DNA of 64,000 nucleotides from Luteimicrobium xylanilyticum (GCF_009429125.1 NZ_CP045529.1:1364001-1428000), one strand, 5' to 3'; positions 7,786 through 16,896 are shown, numbered from the stretch's first letter. Notes: a model not told the origin generated them from the letters alone. Numbers and translations are program-made.

Positions 7786-9264
7786 ATGACCACCACCGGA
7801 GCACCTGACGCCCTGTCCACCGCCGACACCGGTCTCCCGCTCGCCGGGCCGGAGCCGGCGCCACCGTGGCGCGCCCTCCCCGTGCTGCTCGCCGGGACGT
7901 TCCTCGTCGTCCTCGACTTCTTCGGGGTGAACGTGGCGCTGCCCTCCCTCGCGGCCGAGCTCGGCGCCGACCCGAGCGCGATCGTGTGGGTCGTCGCCGG
8001 GTTCGCGCTCGCGACGGCCGCCACCCAGCTCCTCGCAGGTCGGCTGGGCGACCACGTCGGGCACCGCCGGGGGTTCGCCGTCGGCCTGGCGGTCTTCACC
8101 GCCGCGTCGTTCGTGTGCGCGGCCGCCCCCGGTGCGACCGTGCTCGTCGCGGCACGCGTCGTCCAGGGCGTCGGGGCCGCGTTCATCGGGACGAGCGTCC
8201 TGTCGATCGTGGGCGTGAGCTTCGCCGGTGGGGCTCGCGCCCGGGCGCTCGCCTGGTACGGCGCGGTGCTGGGCGTCGCGGCCGCGGGCGGACAGCTCGT
8301 GGGCGGCGCCCTCATCGCCGCGGACGTCGCCGGCCTGGGCTGGCGCGCGATCTTCGCCGTGAACGTCCCCGTGGGCGTGCTCGCGCTCGTGCTGACGCCG
8401 AGGCTCGTCCCCGTCACCCGAGGCACGCGGTCCGGGCGCCTCGACGTCGCCGGCATGGTCCTCGGGGCGCTCACCATGGTCCTGCTCGTGCTGCCCCTCG
8501 TGCAGGGCCGGCAGGCCGGCTGGCCCCTCTGGACCTGGGTGAGCCTCGCCCTCGTGCCCGTGCTCGGCACGGCGACCTACCGGCACGGGGACCGCGTCGA
8601 GCGGGCCGGCGGGCAGCCGCTGCTGCCGCCCTCGCTCCTGCGTCGCCCCTCGATGTCGCTCGGTCTCGTCGCGCAGCTCGTCTACTGGTGCGGCCAGGCG
8701 TCCTTCTACTTCGTGCTCGCGCTCTACCTCCAGGACGGCCTCGGTCTCACGCCCCTCGACGCCGGTCTCGTGTTCGGGGTCCTCGCCGTCGGCTACCTCG
8801 CCACGTCCTTCCGGGCGCCCGGCCTCGCCGTGCGCCACGGGCGCCGGGTCGTGGTGGTGGGGCTCGTCGCGATCCTCGCCGCGTACGGCGCGCTCGGGCT
8901 CGCCCTGGTGGCCGCTCCCGACGGCACCGGTTCCACCGTCGCCGCCCTCGTCCCCGGGCTCCTGCTCGCGGGGGCGGGCCAGGGACTGTGCATCGTGCCC
9001 CTGACGGCGCAGGTCCTCGCGCACGCCGACCCCCGGCAGGCGGGGTCGGTGTCGGGGGCCCTGCAGACGGCGCAGCAGGCCGGGAACAGCGTGGGCGTCG
9101 CCGTCGTCGGTGTCGTCTTCTACGGTGTCCTGGGAGCCGCGGGCGGGACCGTGGGCCACGCGTTCGGCGCGAGCCTCGTCGCGCTCGCCGCGGTCGGCGC
9201 CGCCGCGCTCGCCGCCGTCGGGCTGCCGGCGCTGGTCCTCACCCGCTCGCGGGCCGAGGCGTGA
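7786..9264 (+). CDS. MFS drug/proton antiporter, DHA2-like
   Basis: This 492-residue polytopic protein has about 14 hydrophobic segments. Signatures are VVLDFFGVNVALPSLAAELG (TM1, typical of DHA2/EmrB-QacA pumps), GRLGDHVGHRRGF (motif A between TM2 and TM3) and RVVQGVGAAFIG (TM4 motif B). It probably exports toxic organic compounds using the proton gradient; substrates are unknown. The promoter is a textbook MerR target and a MerR regulator with an effector-binding domain follows 46 nt downstream, so expression is likely induced by the pumped drug. Confidence 0.88.
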   Translation: MTTTGAPDALSTADTGLPLAGPEPAPPWRALPVLLAGTFLVVLDFFGVNVALPSLAAELGADPSAIVWVVAGFALATAATQLLAGRLGDHVGHRRGFAVGLAVFTAASFVCAAAPGATVLVAARVVQGVGAAFIGTSVLSIVGVSFAGGARARALAWYGAVLGVAAAGGQLVGGALIAADVAGLGWRAIFAVNVPVGVLALVLTPRLVPVTRGTRSGRLDVAGMVLGALTMVLLVLPLVQGRQAGWPLWTWVSLALVPVLGTATYRHGDRVERAGGQPLLPPSLLRRPSMSLGLVAQLVYWCGQASFYFVLALYLQDGLGLTPLDAGLVFGVLAVGYLATSFRAPGLAVRHGRRVVVVGLVAILAAYGALGLALVAAPDGTGSTVAALVPGLLLAGAGQGLCIVPLTAQVLAHADPRQAGSVSGALQTAQQAGNSVGVAVVGVVFYGVLGAAGGTVGHAFGASLVALAAVGAAALAAVGLPALVLTRSRAEA

Positions 9265-9310
9265 CGGCAGGGCGCGTGGCGACCGAGCACGACGGGACGA
9301 GGGAGCACGG

Positions 9311-10261
9311 ATGGTCGGCAGCGGACGCGGCTCGCGGAGCGGGCTCGTGACGATCGGCGAGTTCTCCCGGATGACCCACCTGACCGTCAAGGCGCTGCGC
9401 CACTACGACGCCCAGGGCGTGCTCGTGCCCCACCACGTCGACGACGCGACCGGGTACCGCAGCTACAGCGTCACCCAGGTGCCGCTCGCTCAGGTCGTCC
9501 GCCGGCTGCGCGCGCTCGGGATGCCGCTCGACGAGGTGGGGTCCGTCGTCGGCACCGACGACGTCACCGAACGGACCGCCCGGATCGCCGAGCACCTCGA
9601 CCGCATGGAGAAGCAGCTCGACGAGGTGCGCGGCGCCGTCGACACCCTGCGGGCGCTCCTCGGGATCGAGGCCTCGCCCGACGACCCCGCACCCGCGTCA
9701 GGACGCACCTTCGACCACCTGCTCGACGCCGACACCACCGACGCAGCAGGAGGCGAGGTCGAGTTCCGGCTCGAGCCCGCGACGTGGGCGCTCGCGGCCC
9801 GGGCGCGTCTCTCGCTCGCGATGGCGGGCTGGACCGCCGACGCCTACGCAGCGATCGACGCGACGGTCCAGGCGGTCGGAGCGGAGCAGTCCGGCGTGCA
9901 CGGGGCGCTGTTCTACCCGGACCTGTTCGAGCGCGAGCAGGGCACGCTCGTCGCGTACGTGCCCGTCACCGAGCGGCCCGCGCCCGACGCCCTCGCGGCG
10001 CTCGCGGGCACGGGCGACGGTTCCGTCGAGGTCCGGCCCGTGCACCTGCGCGCGACGGAGGTCGCGGTCATGCTGCACCGCGGCACGTGCGCCGACATCG
10101 ACTGGACGTACGGGGCGCTCGGCAGCTACGTCGCCCGGCGCGCGCTCGGTGTCGACGGGCCCATCCGGGAGACGTTCGTGGTGTCCGCGGTCCACACGCC
10201 CGACGTGGGGCTGCACCGCACGGAGGTCGCCTGGCCCGTCTTCCGGACCCGCGCCGCCTGA
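9311..10261 (+). CDS. MerR family regulator with GyrI-like effector domain
   Basis: The N-terminal winged helix is typical: VTIGEFSRMTHLTVKALRHYDAQGVL, then YRSYSVTQVPLAQVVRRLRALGMPLDEV. A coiled-coil linker (about residues 90-125) precedes a BmrR/TipAS-like C-terminal drug-binding domain (EVEFRLEP to AWPVFRTRAA). ATG 9311 is preceded by GAGGGAG; GTG 9347 with GGAG upstream is an alternative that would start exactly at the HTH. It probably activates the upstream pump from the 19-bp-spaced promoter at 7749-7779 and, since it is co-oriented, also its own synthesis. Confidence 0.88.
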   Translation: MVGSGRGSRSGLVTIGEFSRMTHLTVKALRHYDAQGVLVPHHVDDATGYRSYSVTQVPLAQVVRRLRALGMPLDEVGSVVGTDDVTERTARIAEHLDRMEKQLDEVRGAVDTLRALLGIEASPDDPAPASGRTFDHLLDADTTDAAGGEVEFRLEPATWALAARARLSLAMAGWTADAYAAIDATVQAVGAEQSGVHGALFYPDLFEREQGTLVAYVPVTERPAPDALAALAGTGDGSVEVRPVHLRATEVAVMLHRGTCADIDWTYGALGSYVARRALGVDGPIRETFVVSAVHTPDVGLHRTEVAWPVFRTRAA

Positions 10262-10287
10262 GGGCGGCCACCCTTCGGGCACCGGCT

Positions 10288-10563
10288 CTACGAGCGCAGG
10301 CTCCAGCGCCACGCGTCGGCGTTGTGCCGGCCCGCGCGCCCGCCGAAGTTCTTGGCCGTCCCGCCGTTCCCGCGCATCGTGCGCGTGCGGTTGACCCACT
10401 CGTCCACGGGTGCGGCGTCCGCGGGGACGCTGACCCCGGCCGCCGCGGCGGCCAGCCCGGCGACGAGCGCCGCGACCTCGATCTCGTCGGGGGCGCCGCG
10501 CACGACCCGGACCTGCGCGGGAGACGGTGTCGTCTCGCCGGACCTGCTGTCAGGACTCGTCAT
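10288..10563 (-). CDS. Acyl-CoA carboxylase epsilon subunit
   Basis: The 91-residue protein ends in the family signature: VRVVRGAPDEIEVAALVAG early and a C-terminal NADAWRWSLRS. Actinobacterial AccE proteins bridge biotinylated alpha and beta subunits of acetyl/propionyl-CoA carboxylases. It overlaps the preceding gene by 14 nt and is third in a minus-strand operon after the beta subunit. No alpha (biotin carboxylase) gene is in the window. Confidence 0.85.
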   Translation of the reverse strand: MTSPDSRSGETTPSPAQVRVVRGAPDEIEVAALVAGLAAAAAGVSVPADAAPVDEWVNRTRTMRGNGGTAKNFGGRAGRHNADAWRWSLRS

Positions 10564-11089
10564 CGTCGTCGTCCTCGTCGTCGAACAGGCCGGGCTCGCC
10601 GCGGGACGCCGCCCACTCGACGACGTCGAAGCCCGCGCCGACGAGCTTCGTCACGGTCTCCTCGCCGGCCTCGTCGAGCAGGTCGATGACGGTGCCCATC
10701 GACGCGTCGGTGGGTCGGGTCGGGGGAGTGACGACGAAGCCCAGGTAGAAGACCTCCGCCGCCTCGGGCTCGCCCGCCGCGTGCTCGTGGTCGTGCTCGG
10801 CCACCTCGTCCTCGCCCCAGGTGAGCGTCGTGAGGTCGGGGTGCATGCCGAGCGTGCCGTGGAGCGCGTCGAACACGTGCGCGTTGTGCGTGGCGATGCG
10901 GGTCTCGAGCGCGAGGATCCGGGGGTCCTCGTCGGCCTCGGCCGCCCCGAACTCAGCGCGCACGCCGACGGCTGTGTCCACGTACTCGTGCAGGGCGCGC
11001 GCGAGCTCGTCGACGGCGTCGTGGAGGGGGGCCGCGTCGACGGCGCCGAGCGGGGCCGGGCCGTGGGTGATGTCGTCGTGGTCGCTCAT
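10550..11089 (-). CDS. Conserved protein of unknown function in the acyl-CoA carboxylase operon
   Basis: This 179-residue acidic soluble protein starts 10 nt after the beta-subunit stop and overlaps the epsilon gene. It has a predicted helical middle (LHDAVDELARALHEYVDTAV), a His/Glu patch (EDEVAEHDHEHAAGEPEAAEV) that might bind metal, and an Asp-rich C-terminus. I do not recognise a family. Its tight position between beta and epsilon genes argues for a role linked to the carboxylase. Confidence 0.7.
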   Translation of the reverse strand: MSDHDDITHGPAPLGAVDAAPLHDAVDELARALHEYVDTAVGVRAEFGAAEADEDPRILALETRIATHNAHVFDALHGTLGMHPDLTTLTWGEDEVAEHDHEHAAGEPEAAEVFYLGFVVTPPTRPTDASMGTVIDLLDEAGEETVTKLVGAGFDVVEWAASRGEPGLFDDEDDDDDES

Positions 11090-11099
11090 CGGACCCTCC

Positions 11100-12734
11100 T
11101 CACAGGGGGATGTTCCCGTGCTTCTTCGGGGGCAGGCTCGCGCGCTTGGTGCGCAGCGCGCGCAGCGCCCGGACGACCTGCACGCGCGTCTCGGACGGCG
11201 CGATGACGCCGTCCACGTAGCCGCGCGCGGCCGCGTCCCACGGGTTGACGATCGCCTCCTCGTAGTCGTCCACGAGGCGCAGGCGCTCCGCCTCCACGTC
11301 CTTGCCGGCCTCCGCGGCGGCGGTCAGCGTGCGGCGGTGGAGGATGTTCACCGCGCCCGACGCACCCATGACGGCGACCTGCGCCGTCGGCCACGCGAGG
11401 TTCACGTCGGCGCCGAGCTGCTTGGACGCCATCACGATGTACGCGCCGCCGTACGCCTTGCGCGTGATCACGGTGACGAGCGGGACCGTCGCCTCGCCGT
11501 ACGCGTAGATGAGCTTCGCGCCGCGCCGGATGATGCCGTTCCACTCCTGGTCCGTGCCGGGCAGGAAGCCGGGGACGTCGACGAGCGTCAGCACCGGGAT
11601 GTTGAACGCGTCGCACGTGCGCACGAAGCGCGCGGCCTTCTCGGCGGCGTTGATGTCGAGCGTGCCCGCCATCGCGAGCGGCTGGTTCGCGACGACGCCG
11701 ACGCTCTGGCCCTCCACGTGCCCGAAGCCCACGAGCACGTTCTTCGCGAACAGCGGCTGGACCTCGAAGAAGTCGCCGTCGTCGAGCACGTGCTCGATCA
11801 CGGTCCGCATGTCGTACGGCTGGGAGTCCGAGTCGGGGATCAGGGCGTCGAGCTCGAGGTCGTCGTCCGTGACCTCGAGGGCGACGTCGTCGGGGATCCA
11901 CTGCGGCGGGTCCGCGAGGTTGTTCTGCGGCAGGTAGCCGACGAGGTGGCGGACGTAGTCGATTGCGTCGTCCTCGTCGGCGCCCAGGTAGTGCGCGACG
12001 CCGGAGCGCTCGTTGTGCGTCTGGCCGCCGCCGAGCTCCTCGAACCCGACGTCCTCGCCCGTCACGGCGCGGATGACGTCCGGGCCCGTGATGAACATGT
12101 GCGACGTCTTGTCGGCCATCACGACGAAGTCCGTGAGCGCGGGGGAGTACACCGCGCCGCCCGCGCTCGGGCCCAGGATCAGGGAGATCTGCGGGACGAC
12201 GCCCGAGGCCGCGACGTTGCGCCGGAAGATCTCCGCGAACTGCGTGAGGGCCGCGACGCCCTCCTGGATGCGGGCGCCGCCGCCGTCGGAGATGCCGATG
12301 ATCGGGACGCCCGTGCGCAGCGCGAGGTCCTGCACCTTGGTGATCTTCTGGCCGTGGACCTCGCCGAGGCTCCCGCCGAAGACCGTGAAGTCCTGGCTGT
12401 AGACGCAGACCTGGCGGCCGTCGATCGTCCCGTACCCGGTGACGACGCCGTCGCCCGCGACCTTCTTCTTGTCGAGCCCGAAGTTCACGGAGCGGTGCGT
12501 CGAGTACGCGTCGAGCTCGACGAAGCTGCCCTCGTCGAGGAGTGCCTCGATGCGCTCGCGCGCCGACTTCTTCCCGCGCGCGTGCTGCTTGGTCCGGGCG
12601 TTCTCCTCGGGCTGCTCGACGGCGGCCCGACGGCGCTCCGCCAGGTCGGCCAGCTTGGCCGCGGTGCCCGTCGGGCGGGCCGGTGGGGTGGCGGTCGCCA
12701 CGTCGGAGCCGAGGGCTGCAGGGTCCTGAGTCAC
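11100..12734 (-). CDS. Acyl-CoA (acetyl/propionyl-CoA) carboxylase beta subunit
   Basis: This 544-residue carboxyltransferase has two crotonase-fold halves. It shows [17 protein letters not shown] and [17 protein letters not shown] in the N-half (oxyanion and acyl-CoA sites), and [29 protein letters not shown] and [15 protein letters not shown] in the C-half. It transfers carboxyl from carboxybiotin to acyl-CoA for fatty-acid or methyl-branched precursor supply; acetyl versus propionyl specificity cannot be fixed by eye. The GTG start is preceded by TAGGCT 6 nt upstream with no convincing Shine-Dalgarno, so the mRNA is probably leaderless. Divergent from the biotin ligase gene that serves the partner alpha subunit. 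Confidence 0.9.
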   Translation of the reverse strand: MTQDPAALGSDVATATPPARPTGTAAKLADLAERRRAAVEQPEENARTKQHARGKKSARERIEALLDEGSFVELDAYSTHRSVNFGLDKKKVAGDGVVTGYGTIDGRQVCVYSQDFTVFGGSLGEVHGQKITKVQDLALRTGVPIIGISDGGGARIQEGVAALTQFAEIFRRNVAASGVVPQISLILGPSAGGAVYSPALTDFVVMADKTSHMFITGPDVIRAVTGEDVGFEELGGGQTHNERSGVAHYLGADEDDAIDYVRHLVGYLPQNNLADPPQWIPDDVALEVTDDDLELDALIPDSDSQPYDMRTVIEHVLDDGDFFEVQPLFAKNVLVGFGHVEGQSVGVVANQPLAMAGTLDINAAEKAARFVRTCDAFNIPVLTLVDVPGFLPGTDQEWNGIIRRGAKLIYAYGEATVPLVTVITRKAYGGAYIVMASKQLGADVNLAWPTAQVAVMGASGAVNILHRRTLTAAAEAGKDVEAERLRLVDDYEEAIVNPWDAAARGYVDGVIAPSETRVQVVRALRALRTKRASLPPKKHGNIPL

Positions 12735-12740
12735 CCTGCG

Positions 12741-12766
12741 AGCCTAGTTGGTGGTTGCCGCCAACT
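12741..12766 (-). promoter_or_regulatory. Leaderless accD-type promoter with overlapping inverted repeat
   Basis: On the minus strand TAGGCT (12746-12741) lies 6 nt before GTG 12734. Immediately upstream is AGTTGGTGG/CCGCCAACT (12746-12754 and 12758-12766 on the plus strand), 9-bp arms with one mismatch and a 3-nt spacer. The repeat fills the -10/-35 spacer, so a bound protein would block the carboxylase promoter. Candidates are a fatty-acid regulator of the FasR type or another local factor; none is proven. Confidence 0.5.
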
Positions 12767-12884
12767 CGACGGTGACGACGCGCGGGGTCGGAGCGGTGGT
12801 TTGGAGGAACTCGACAAGGCTGGGGGTCGCGGTCCGACGGGCGGCGTCACGGCGGCACCCGGTCCCCGGCCGCAGACTGGTGGC

Positions 12885-13784
12885 ATGACCGACGCCATCG
12901 CTCGCCCCGCGCTCGACGCCGACGCCCTCGCGTCCGCCCTCCTCGCGCCGCGGGGCCCGTTGGCACGCCTCGACGTGGTGGCGACGTCCGGCTCGACGAA
13001 CGCGGATCTCGTCGCCGCCGCGTCCCGCACCCCCGACGCGTGGCCTGCGCCGTCGCTCCTCGTCGCCGACCACCAGACCTCCGGGAAGGGGCGGGCCGGT
13101 CGGACCTGGGAGACGCCGCCGCGGGCGGCGCTGACGTCGTCGCTGCTGGTCTCGCCGGGAGTGCCCGGCGACCGGCTGCCGTGGCTGCCGTTGCTCGCCG
13201 GCCTCGCGGTCGTGCGCGCGCTGCGTTCCGTGACGGGCCTGCGTGCCGTGCTCAAGTGGCCCAACGACGTGCTGCTGCCCGCGGCCGACGGCGTCGACGT
13301 CGCAGGCTGGGGACCGTACCGCAAGGCTGTGGGCATCCTCGTCGAGGGGCTCGCGGGCGGCAGGGCCGTCGTCGGCGTCGGGGTGAACGTGACGCAGACC
13401 GCCGACGAGCTGCCCGTGCCGAGCGCGACGTCCCTCGCGCTGTCGGGGGCCGCGACCACCGACCGCGCCACGCTGCTGGTCGCCCAGGTCGGCGAGCTCG
13501 TGCGGATCCTCGACGCGTGGCGCGGCGCCGCCGGGGACGCACGTGCCGCCCGGCAGCCCGATGACGGACCGGACCTGGCGTCCGCCGTCGCCGACGTGTG
13601 CGTCACGGTCGGTTCGCGGGTCACGGTCGACCTCGTCGACGCGACAGGCCTCGAGGGCGACGCGTACGGGCTGGGTGCCGGCGGGGAGCTGCTGGTCCGT
13701 GCCGACGACGGCACCCGGCACGCCGTCGTCGCCGGTGACGTACGCCACGTCCGGACAGGCGGCGCCGCTACCCTGGGCGGGTGA
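12885..13784 (+). CDS. birA: Biotin--[acetyl-CoA-carboxylase] ligase
   Basis: This 299-residue enzyme activates biotin with ATP and attaches it to the carboxylase biotin carrier. Motifs: SGSTNADLVAAA, ADHQTSGKGRAGRTWETPP (biotinyl-AMP binding loop), LKWPNDVLL and KAVGILVEG, then a small C-terminal SH3-like domain (GSRVTVDL to HAVVAGDVRHV). It lacks the N-terminal HTH of E. coli BirA, so it is a ligase only. ATG 12885 lies 6 nt after CAGACT, a weak -10, consistent with a leaderless start. Divergent from the carboxylase beta gene; the stop overlaps the cyclase start (GTGA). Confidence 0.92.
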   Translation: MTDAIARPALDADALASALLAPRGPLARLDVVATSGSTNADLVAAASRTPDAWPAPSLLVADHQTSGKGRAGRTWETPPRAALTSSLLVSPGVPGDRLPWLPLLAGLAVVRALRSVTGLRAVLKWPNDVLLPAADGVDVAGWGPYRKAVGILVEGLAGGRAVVGVGVNVTQTADELPVPSATSLALSGAATTDRATLLVAQVGELVRILDAWRGAAGDARAARQPDDGPDLASAVADVCVTVGSRVTVDLVDATGLEGDAYGLGAGGELLVRADDGTRHAVVAGDVRHVRTGGAATLGG

Positions 13785-14866
13785 CGACGGACCATCGGGA
13801 CCCGCACGGCGACGTCGCCGGGACACCGGACGGGGCACCCCCCGGACCCGGTCTCGACGACGAGCTCCTCGGCGGCCCCGCGGCCCGCACGGCCGCCGAG
13901 GTCGCCCACGACCTGGGCACGGGCGTCGAGTTCGTCCACGAGGCGTGGCGGGCGCTCGGGCTGCCCGCCGTCGACGAGGACGAACGGATCTTCACCGCCG
14001 AGGACGTGCGTGCCCTGCGCGAGATCCTCGAGCTCGCCGGCGAGCAGCACCTGAGCGACGGCACCGTGACCACGCTGCTGCGGTCGACCGGCCACACCAT
14101 GGACCGGCTCGTGCTCTGGCAGGCGGAGGCGCTCGTCGGAGACCTCGTCGAGCAGCAGGGCTACGAGCCCGTGGCCGCACGGCTCGAGCTCCTCGACCGG
14201 CTGCCCGGCATCGCGCCCGTGCTCGAACGCCAGCTCACCCACGCGTGGCGGCGCCAGCTCGCCGCCTACGCGGGCCGCTACGCCGTCGAGTTCTCGCACG
14301 CGCTCGAGCAGGGGACGTACGGGCAAGGGGCGTCGGGGCACGGGACGTCCGGGCAGGGGGAGCTCCGGCTCGCCCGCGCCGTCGGGTTCGCCGACATCGT
14401 CGACTTCACCAAGCGCACCGCCGGGTTCGAGTCGATCGAGCTCGCCCACTTCGTCCAGGACTTCGAGTCGGGCGCGCGGGACGTCATCTCTGCCGCGGGC
14501 GCACGCGTCGTGAAGACCATCGGCGACGCCGTGCTCTACGTCGCCGACGACGTCGGGACCGGTGCCGAGGTGGCGCTCGGCCTCGCGGAGGCGCCCGCGA
14601 CGCGCGGGGAGAACGGCGTACCCGTGCGCGTCAGCCTCGTCTGGGGGCGCGTGCTCGCGCGGTTCGGCGACGTGTTCGGGCCGAGCGTCAACCTCGCCGC
14701 CCGGCTCGTCGACATCGCCGACCCCGGCAGCGTCCTCGTCGACCGCGAGACCGCCGGTCTCCTCGCGGACGACGCACGGTTCGCCCTCACCGCGCGGCCC
14801 GGCGTCGAGGTGCAGGGACTCGGGATGATCGAACCCGTGCAGCTCCAGCGCGCGTACCGGGGCTGA
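13781..14866 (+). CDS. Class III adenylate cyclase, Rv1264-like
   Basis: The 361-residue protein has an N-terminal helical regulatory domain (about residues 25-180; EVAHDLGTGVEFVHEAWRAL, FTAEDVRALREI, TMDRLVLWQAEALV) resembling the pH-responsive autoinhibitory domain of M. tuberculosis Rv1264. A Gly-rich linker with GQGASGHGTSGQG follows, then a catalytic domain from LARAVGFADIVDFTK. VGFADIVDFT and KTIGDAVLYV carry the two metal-binding Asp residues; FGPSVNLAARL follows. It should make cAMP from ATP in the cytosol. GTG 13781 overlaps the birA stop, and TACCCT sits 6 nt before it inside birA, so it may have its own leaderless transcript. Confidence 0.85.
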   Translation: MTTDHRDPHGDVAGTPDGAPPGPGLDDELLGGPAARTAAEVAHDLGTGVEFVHEAWRALGLPAVDEDERIFTAEDVRALREILELAGEQHLSDGTVTTLLRSTGHTMDRLVLWQAEALVGDLVEQQGYEPVAARLELLDRLPGIAPVLERQLTHAWRRQLAAYAGRYAVEFSHALEQGTYGQGASGHGTSGQGELRLARAVGFADIVDFTKRTAGFESIELAHFVQDFESGARDVISAAGARVVKTIGDAVLYVADDVGTGAEVALGLAEAPATRGENGVPVRVSLVWGRVLARFGDVFGPSVNLAARLVDIADPGSVLVDRETAGLLADDARFALTARPGVEVQGLGMIEPVQLQRAYRG

Positions 14867-14906
14867 GCGGTCGCGCACGAGCTCGCCCGGCACGTCCGTG
14901 TCGTCG

Positions 14907-15030
14907 GCGTGGGTTGTCGTGCGTGGGTTGTGGTGCGTGGGTTGCGGTGCGTGCTCGCCGACGTCATGAGTCAGGACACCGAGGGAGTGGAAAACGCCTG
15001 GGGAGTGGAAAACACCAGGGGAGTGGAACT
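14907..15030. repeat. Two short tandem repeats in the convergent intergenic region
   Basis: The gap between the cyclase and the HNH gene (14867-15309) has no gene I can support. At 14907-14948 a 14-bp unit (GCGTGGGTTGTCGT and two variants) occurs three times. At 14983-15030 an 18-bp unit (GGGAGTGGAAAACGCCTG) occurs twice plus a 12-nt partial copy. Units differ by one to three bases. The rest of the gap shows nothing recognisable. Confidence 0.8.
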
Positions 15031-15309
15031 CGAGGTCGCGTTCAGCCGCCCGGGACAGCTCGCCGAACGGCTCGAGCGTGCGAGGGGCGGGCAGCCTGCG
15101 GCGGCGGTGCGACCTTGCCGCAAGGTGGCGCGAGGATGGTGAACCGCTGCACGCGGGTGACTGGCGTGCGGATGACAGGCACGGGCGGGTGGCGGGCGCG
15201 CGTGGACGACGGGCGCACGCGGGTGGGGGCGCGCGTGGACGACGGGTCGACGTGAGCTCGGAGCCGGGGATCGGCGTGTGCGAACGACCTCGTGAGACGA
15301 CGGAGCGCG

Positions 15310-16896
15310 TCAGAAGGGTGGGTCGCCGTCGTCTCCTGGATCGACGTCGTGTCCACGGCTCGCTGGCCTCCTCCCGCGCAGGGTCGGGGCGGTCGGCAGG
15401 GTCGGGTCGGTGGGTCTGGCGGGGACGGTGTACCGGTGCCCGGAGGGGGCGGTCCAGGTGATCGCGCCGCTGCCGGGGTCGCGGTGGGTGGACCATCCGC
15501 CGTGGGTCTTGGCGTTGTGGTGGGCGCGGCACACGGGGTGCAGGTTGTCGGCCCGGGTCTGCCCGGGGGTGGACCGTCTCGGGTCGAACGGGTCGACGTG
15601 GTCCAGGTCGCACCGGGTGGCGGGGACCTGGCAGCCGGGGAAGGTGCACGTGGTGTCGCGGGTGCGGACCAGGTCGCCCAGCACGACGCCGGGCCGGTAA
15701 CCGGTCCGCGACACGTCGGTCGCGGCACCGGTGACGGGGTCGGTCAGGATCCGGCGCCAGGTCGGGTCGCCGTCGGACGCGAGCACCCGGGCGACCGTAG
15801 CGGGGACGGGCCCGTAGCCGGCCAGGTCGGCCGGGGACTCGTCCAGCCCGAGCAGCGTGCTCGCCGCGACCGTGACGTTGACGACGGTGCGCACTCCTGC
15901 GGCCGGTGCGCTGCCTTCGGTGACGAGGTCGGTGAGTGTGTCCGCCCGGACCTGCGCCACCGTGCGCGTCTCCCCGGCCGCCCGGACCCTTTCTCGGGAC
16001 GCCGCGTCGAGCCGCGCCCACACGCGTGCGGCGTCGGCGGCAGGCAGGAGCGCGGTCAGCCAGGCCATCTGGTCCGGTGCGGGGTCGATCCACACGTGCC
16101 GGCGTTCCGCGGCCGCTGCGGCACGCTCGACGGCGCCGTCGGGGTCGGCCTCGATCGCTGCCCGGCGGAGGCGGTCACGCAGCTGGGCCGGGGTCAGCCC
16201 GGTCGCCGGGCCGGGCGCGGCGGCGGTGCCGACCAGCTCACCGGCGACGCGTTCGCGCACCGCGGCCGGGACCGCGTCGTAGCAGACCAGGACGTCCGCG
16301 CGGGCGGCGTCGATCCGTCCCTCGGCCAGAGCGTCGGCGACCTCGGGTGCCCGGCCGAGCCCCGTCGCGCGGCCCACCAGGGCCGTCGCGGTGCGCCGCG
16401 AGGTCACCAACGCTGCCGTCAGCTCGTGCACGACGGCGTCCGCGGCCTGCGAGGAGGACCCGCCCCGCGCGAGGAGCTCGCCGACCACCCGGGCCTGCTC
16501 GGCCGCCGCCCACGACGCGACCTGCTGCCACGCCACGACCGCGTCGACGAGAGCGTCGTCCGACATCGACGACACGTCCGCCCCCACGAGCCGACGCACC
16601 ACGTCCAGGACGGCCTCGTCGGCAGACGAACCGCCCGAGGCCCGCGACGAGAGGCCGCCCTGCTGGGCCGACCGCGTCACGCGAGCGTCGGTGGCGTCGG
16701 GATGATGGTGGTGCACCGCGTTGGTCACTTCGAGCGCCTTCAGCATGACGCTGGCCAACGCGAGCTCGACGAACGAGGTTCGTGCCGCGATGGGGTCCGC
16801 CGAGCGAAGCTCGCCGGCCGGTTCGACCGCGGCCGCGTGCAGCGAGGCGACGACGGGATGGGTCGCCACCTCGGGAACGTCGCGCGATTCGAACAT
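15310..16896 (-). CDS. DUF222/13E12-family protein with C-terminal HNH endonuclease domain
   Basis: This 528-residue protein has the actinobacterial 13E12 layout: a long helical DUF222 domain (about residues 70-400, with AAAEQARVVGEL and ARADVLV) and a C-terminal HNH nuclease domain, CTFPGCQVPATRCDLDHVDPF then NLHPVCRAHHNAKTHGGW. The two Cys pairs and the DH/H..H residues needed for zinc and catalysis are present. A tail rich in Pro/Asp ends the protein. A consensus LexA box overlaps the start codon and -10, so it should be induced by DNA damage; members in M. tuberculosis also have SOS boxes. The family often behaves as multicopy, mobile genes. Confidence 0.88.
   Translation of the reverse strand: MFESRDVPEVATHPVVASLHAAAVEPAGELRSADPIAARTSFVELALASVMLKALEVTNAVHHHHPDATDARVTRSAQQGGLSSRASGGSSADEAVLDVVRRLVGADVSSMSDDALVDAVVAWQQVASWAAAEQARVVGELLARGGSSSQAADAVVHELTAALVTSRRTATALVGRATGLGRAPEVADALAEGRIDAARADVLVCYDAVPAAVRERVAGELVGTAAAPGPATGLTPAQLRDRLRRAAIEADPDGAVERAAAAAERRHVWIDPAPDQMAWLTALLPAADAARVWARLDAASRERVRAAGETRTVAQVRADTLTDLVTEGSAPAAGVRTVVNVTVAASTLLGLDESPADLAGYGPVPATVARVLASDGDPTWRRILTDPVTGAATDVSRTGYRPGVVLGDLVRTRDTTCTFPGCQVPATRCDLDHVDPFDPRRSTPGQTRADNLHPVCRAHHNAKTHGGWSTHRDPGSGAITWTAPSGHRYTVPARPTDPTLPTAPTLRGRRPASRGHDVDPGDDGDPPF

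Noticed and set aside
6496-9390. Minus-strand frame extending the GT2 gene by ~580 residues opposite the MFS gene
   Set aside because: The GT2 family starts near 7650; the extension is antisense to a clear transporter and has no family features.
12731-16093. Very long minus-strand open frame opposite birA, the cyclase and part of the HNH gene
   Set aside because: Composition is Arg/Pro/Ala-rich without motifs; it is the GC-driven shadow of well-recognised genes.
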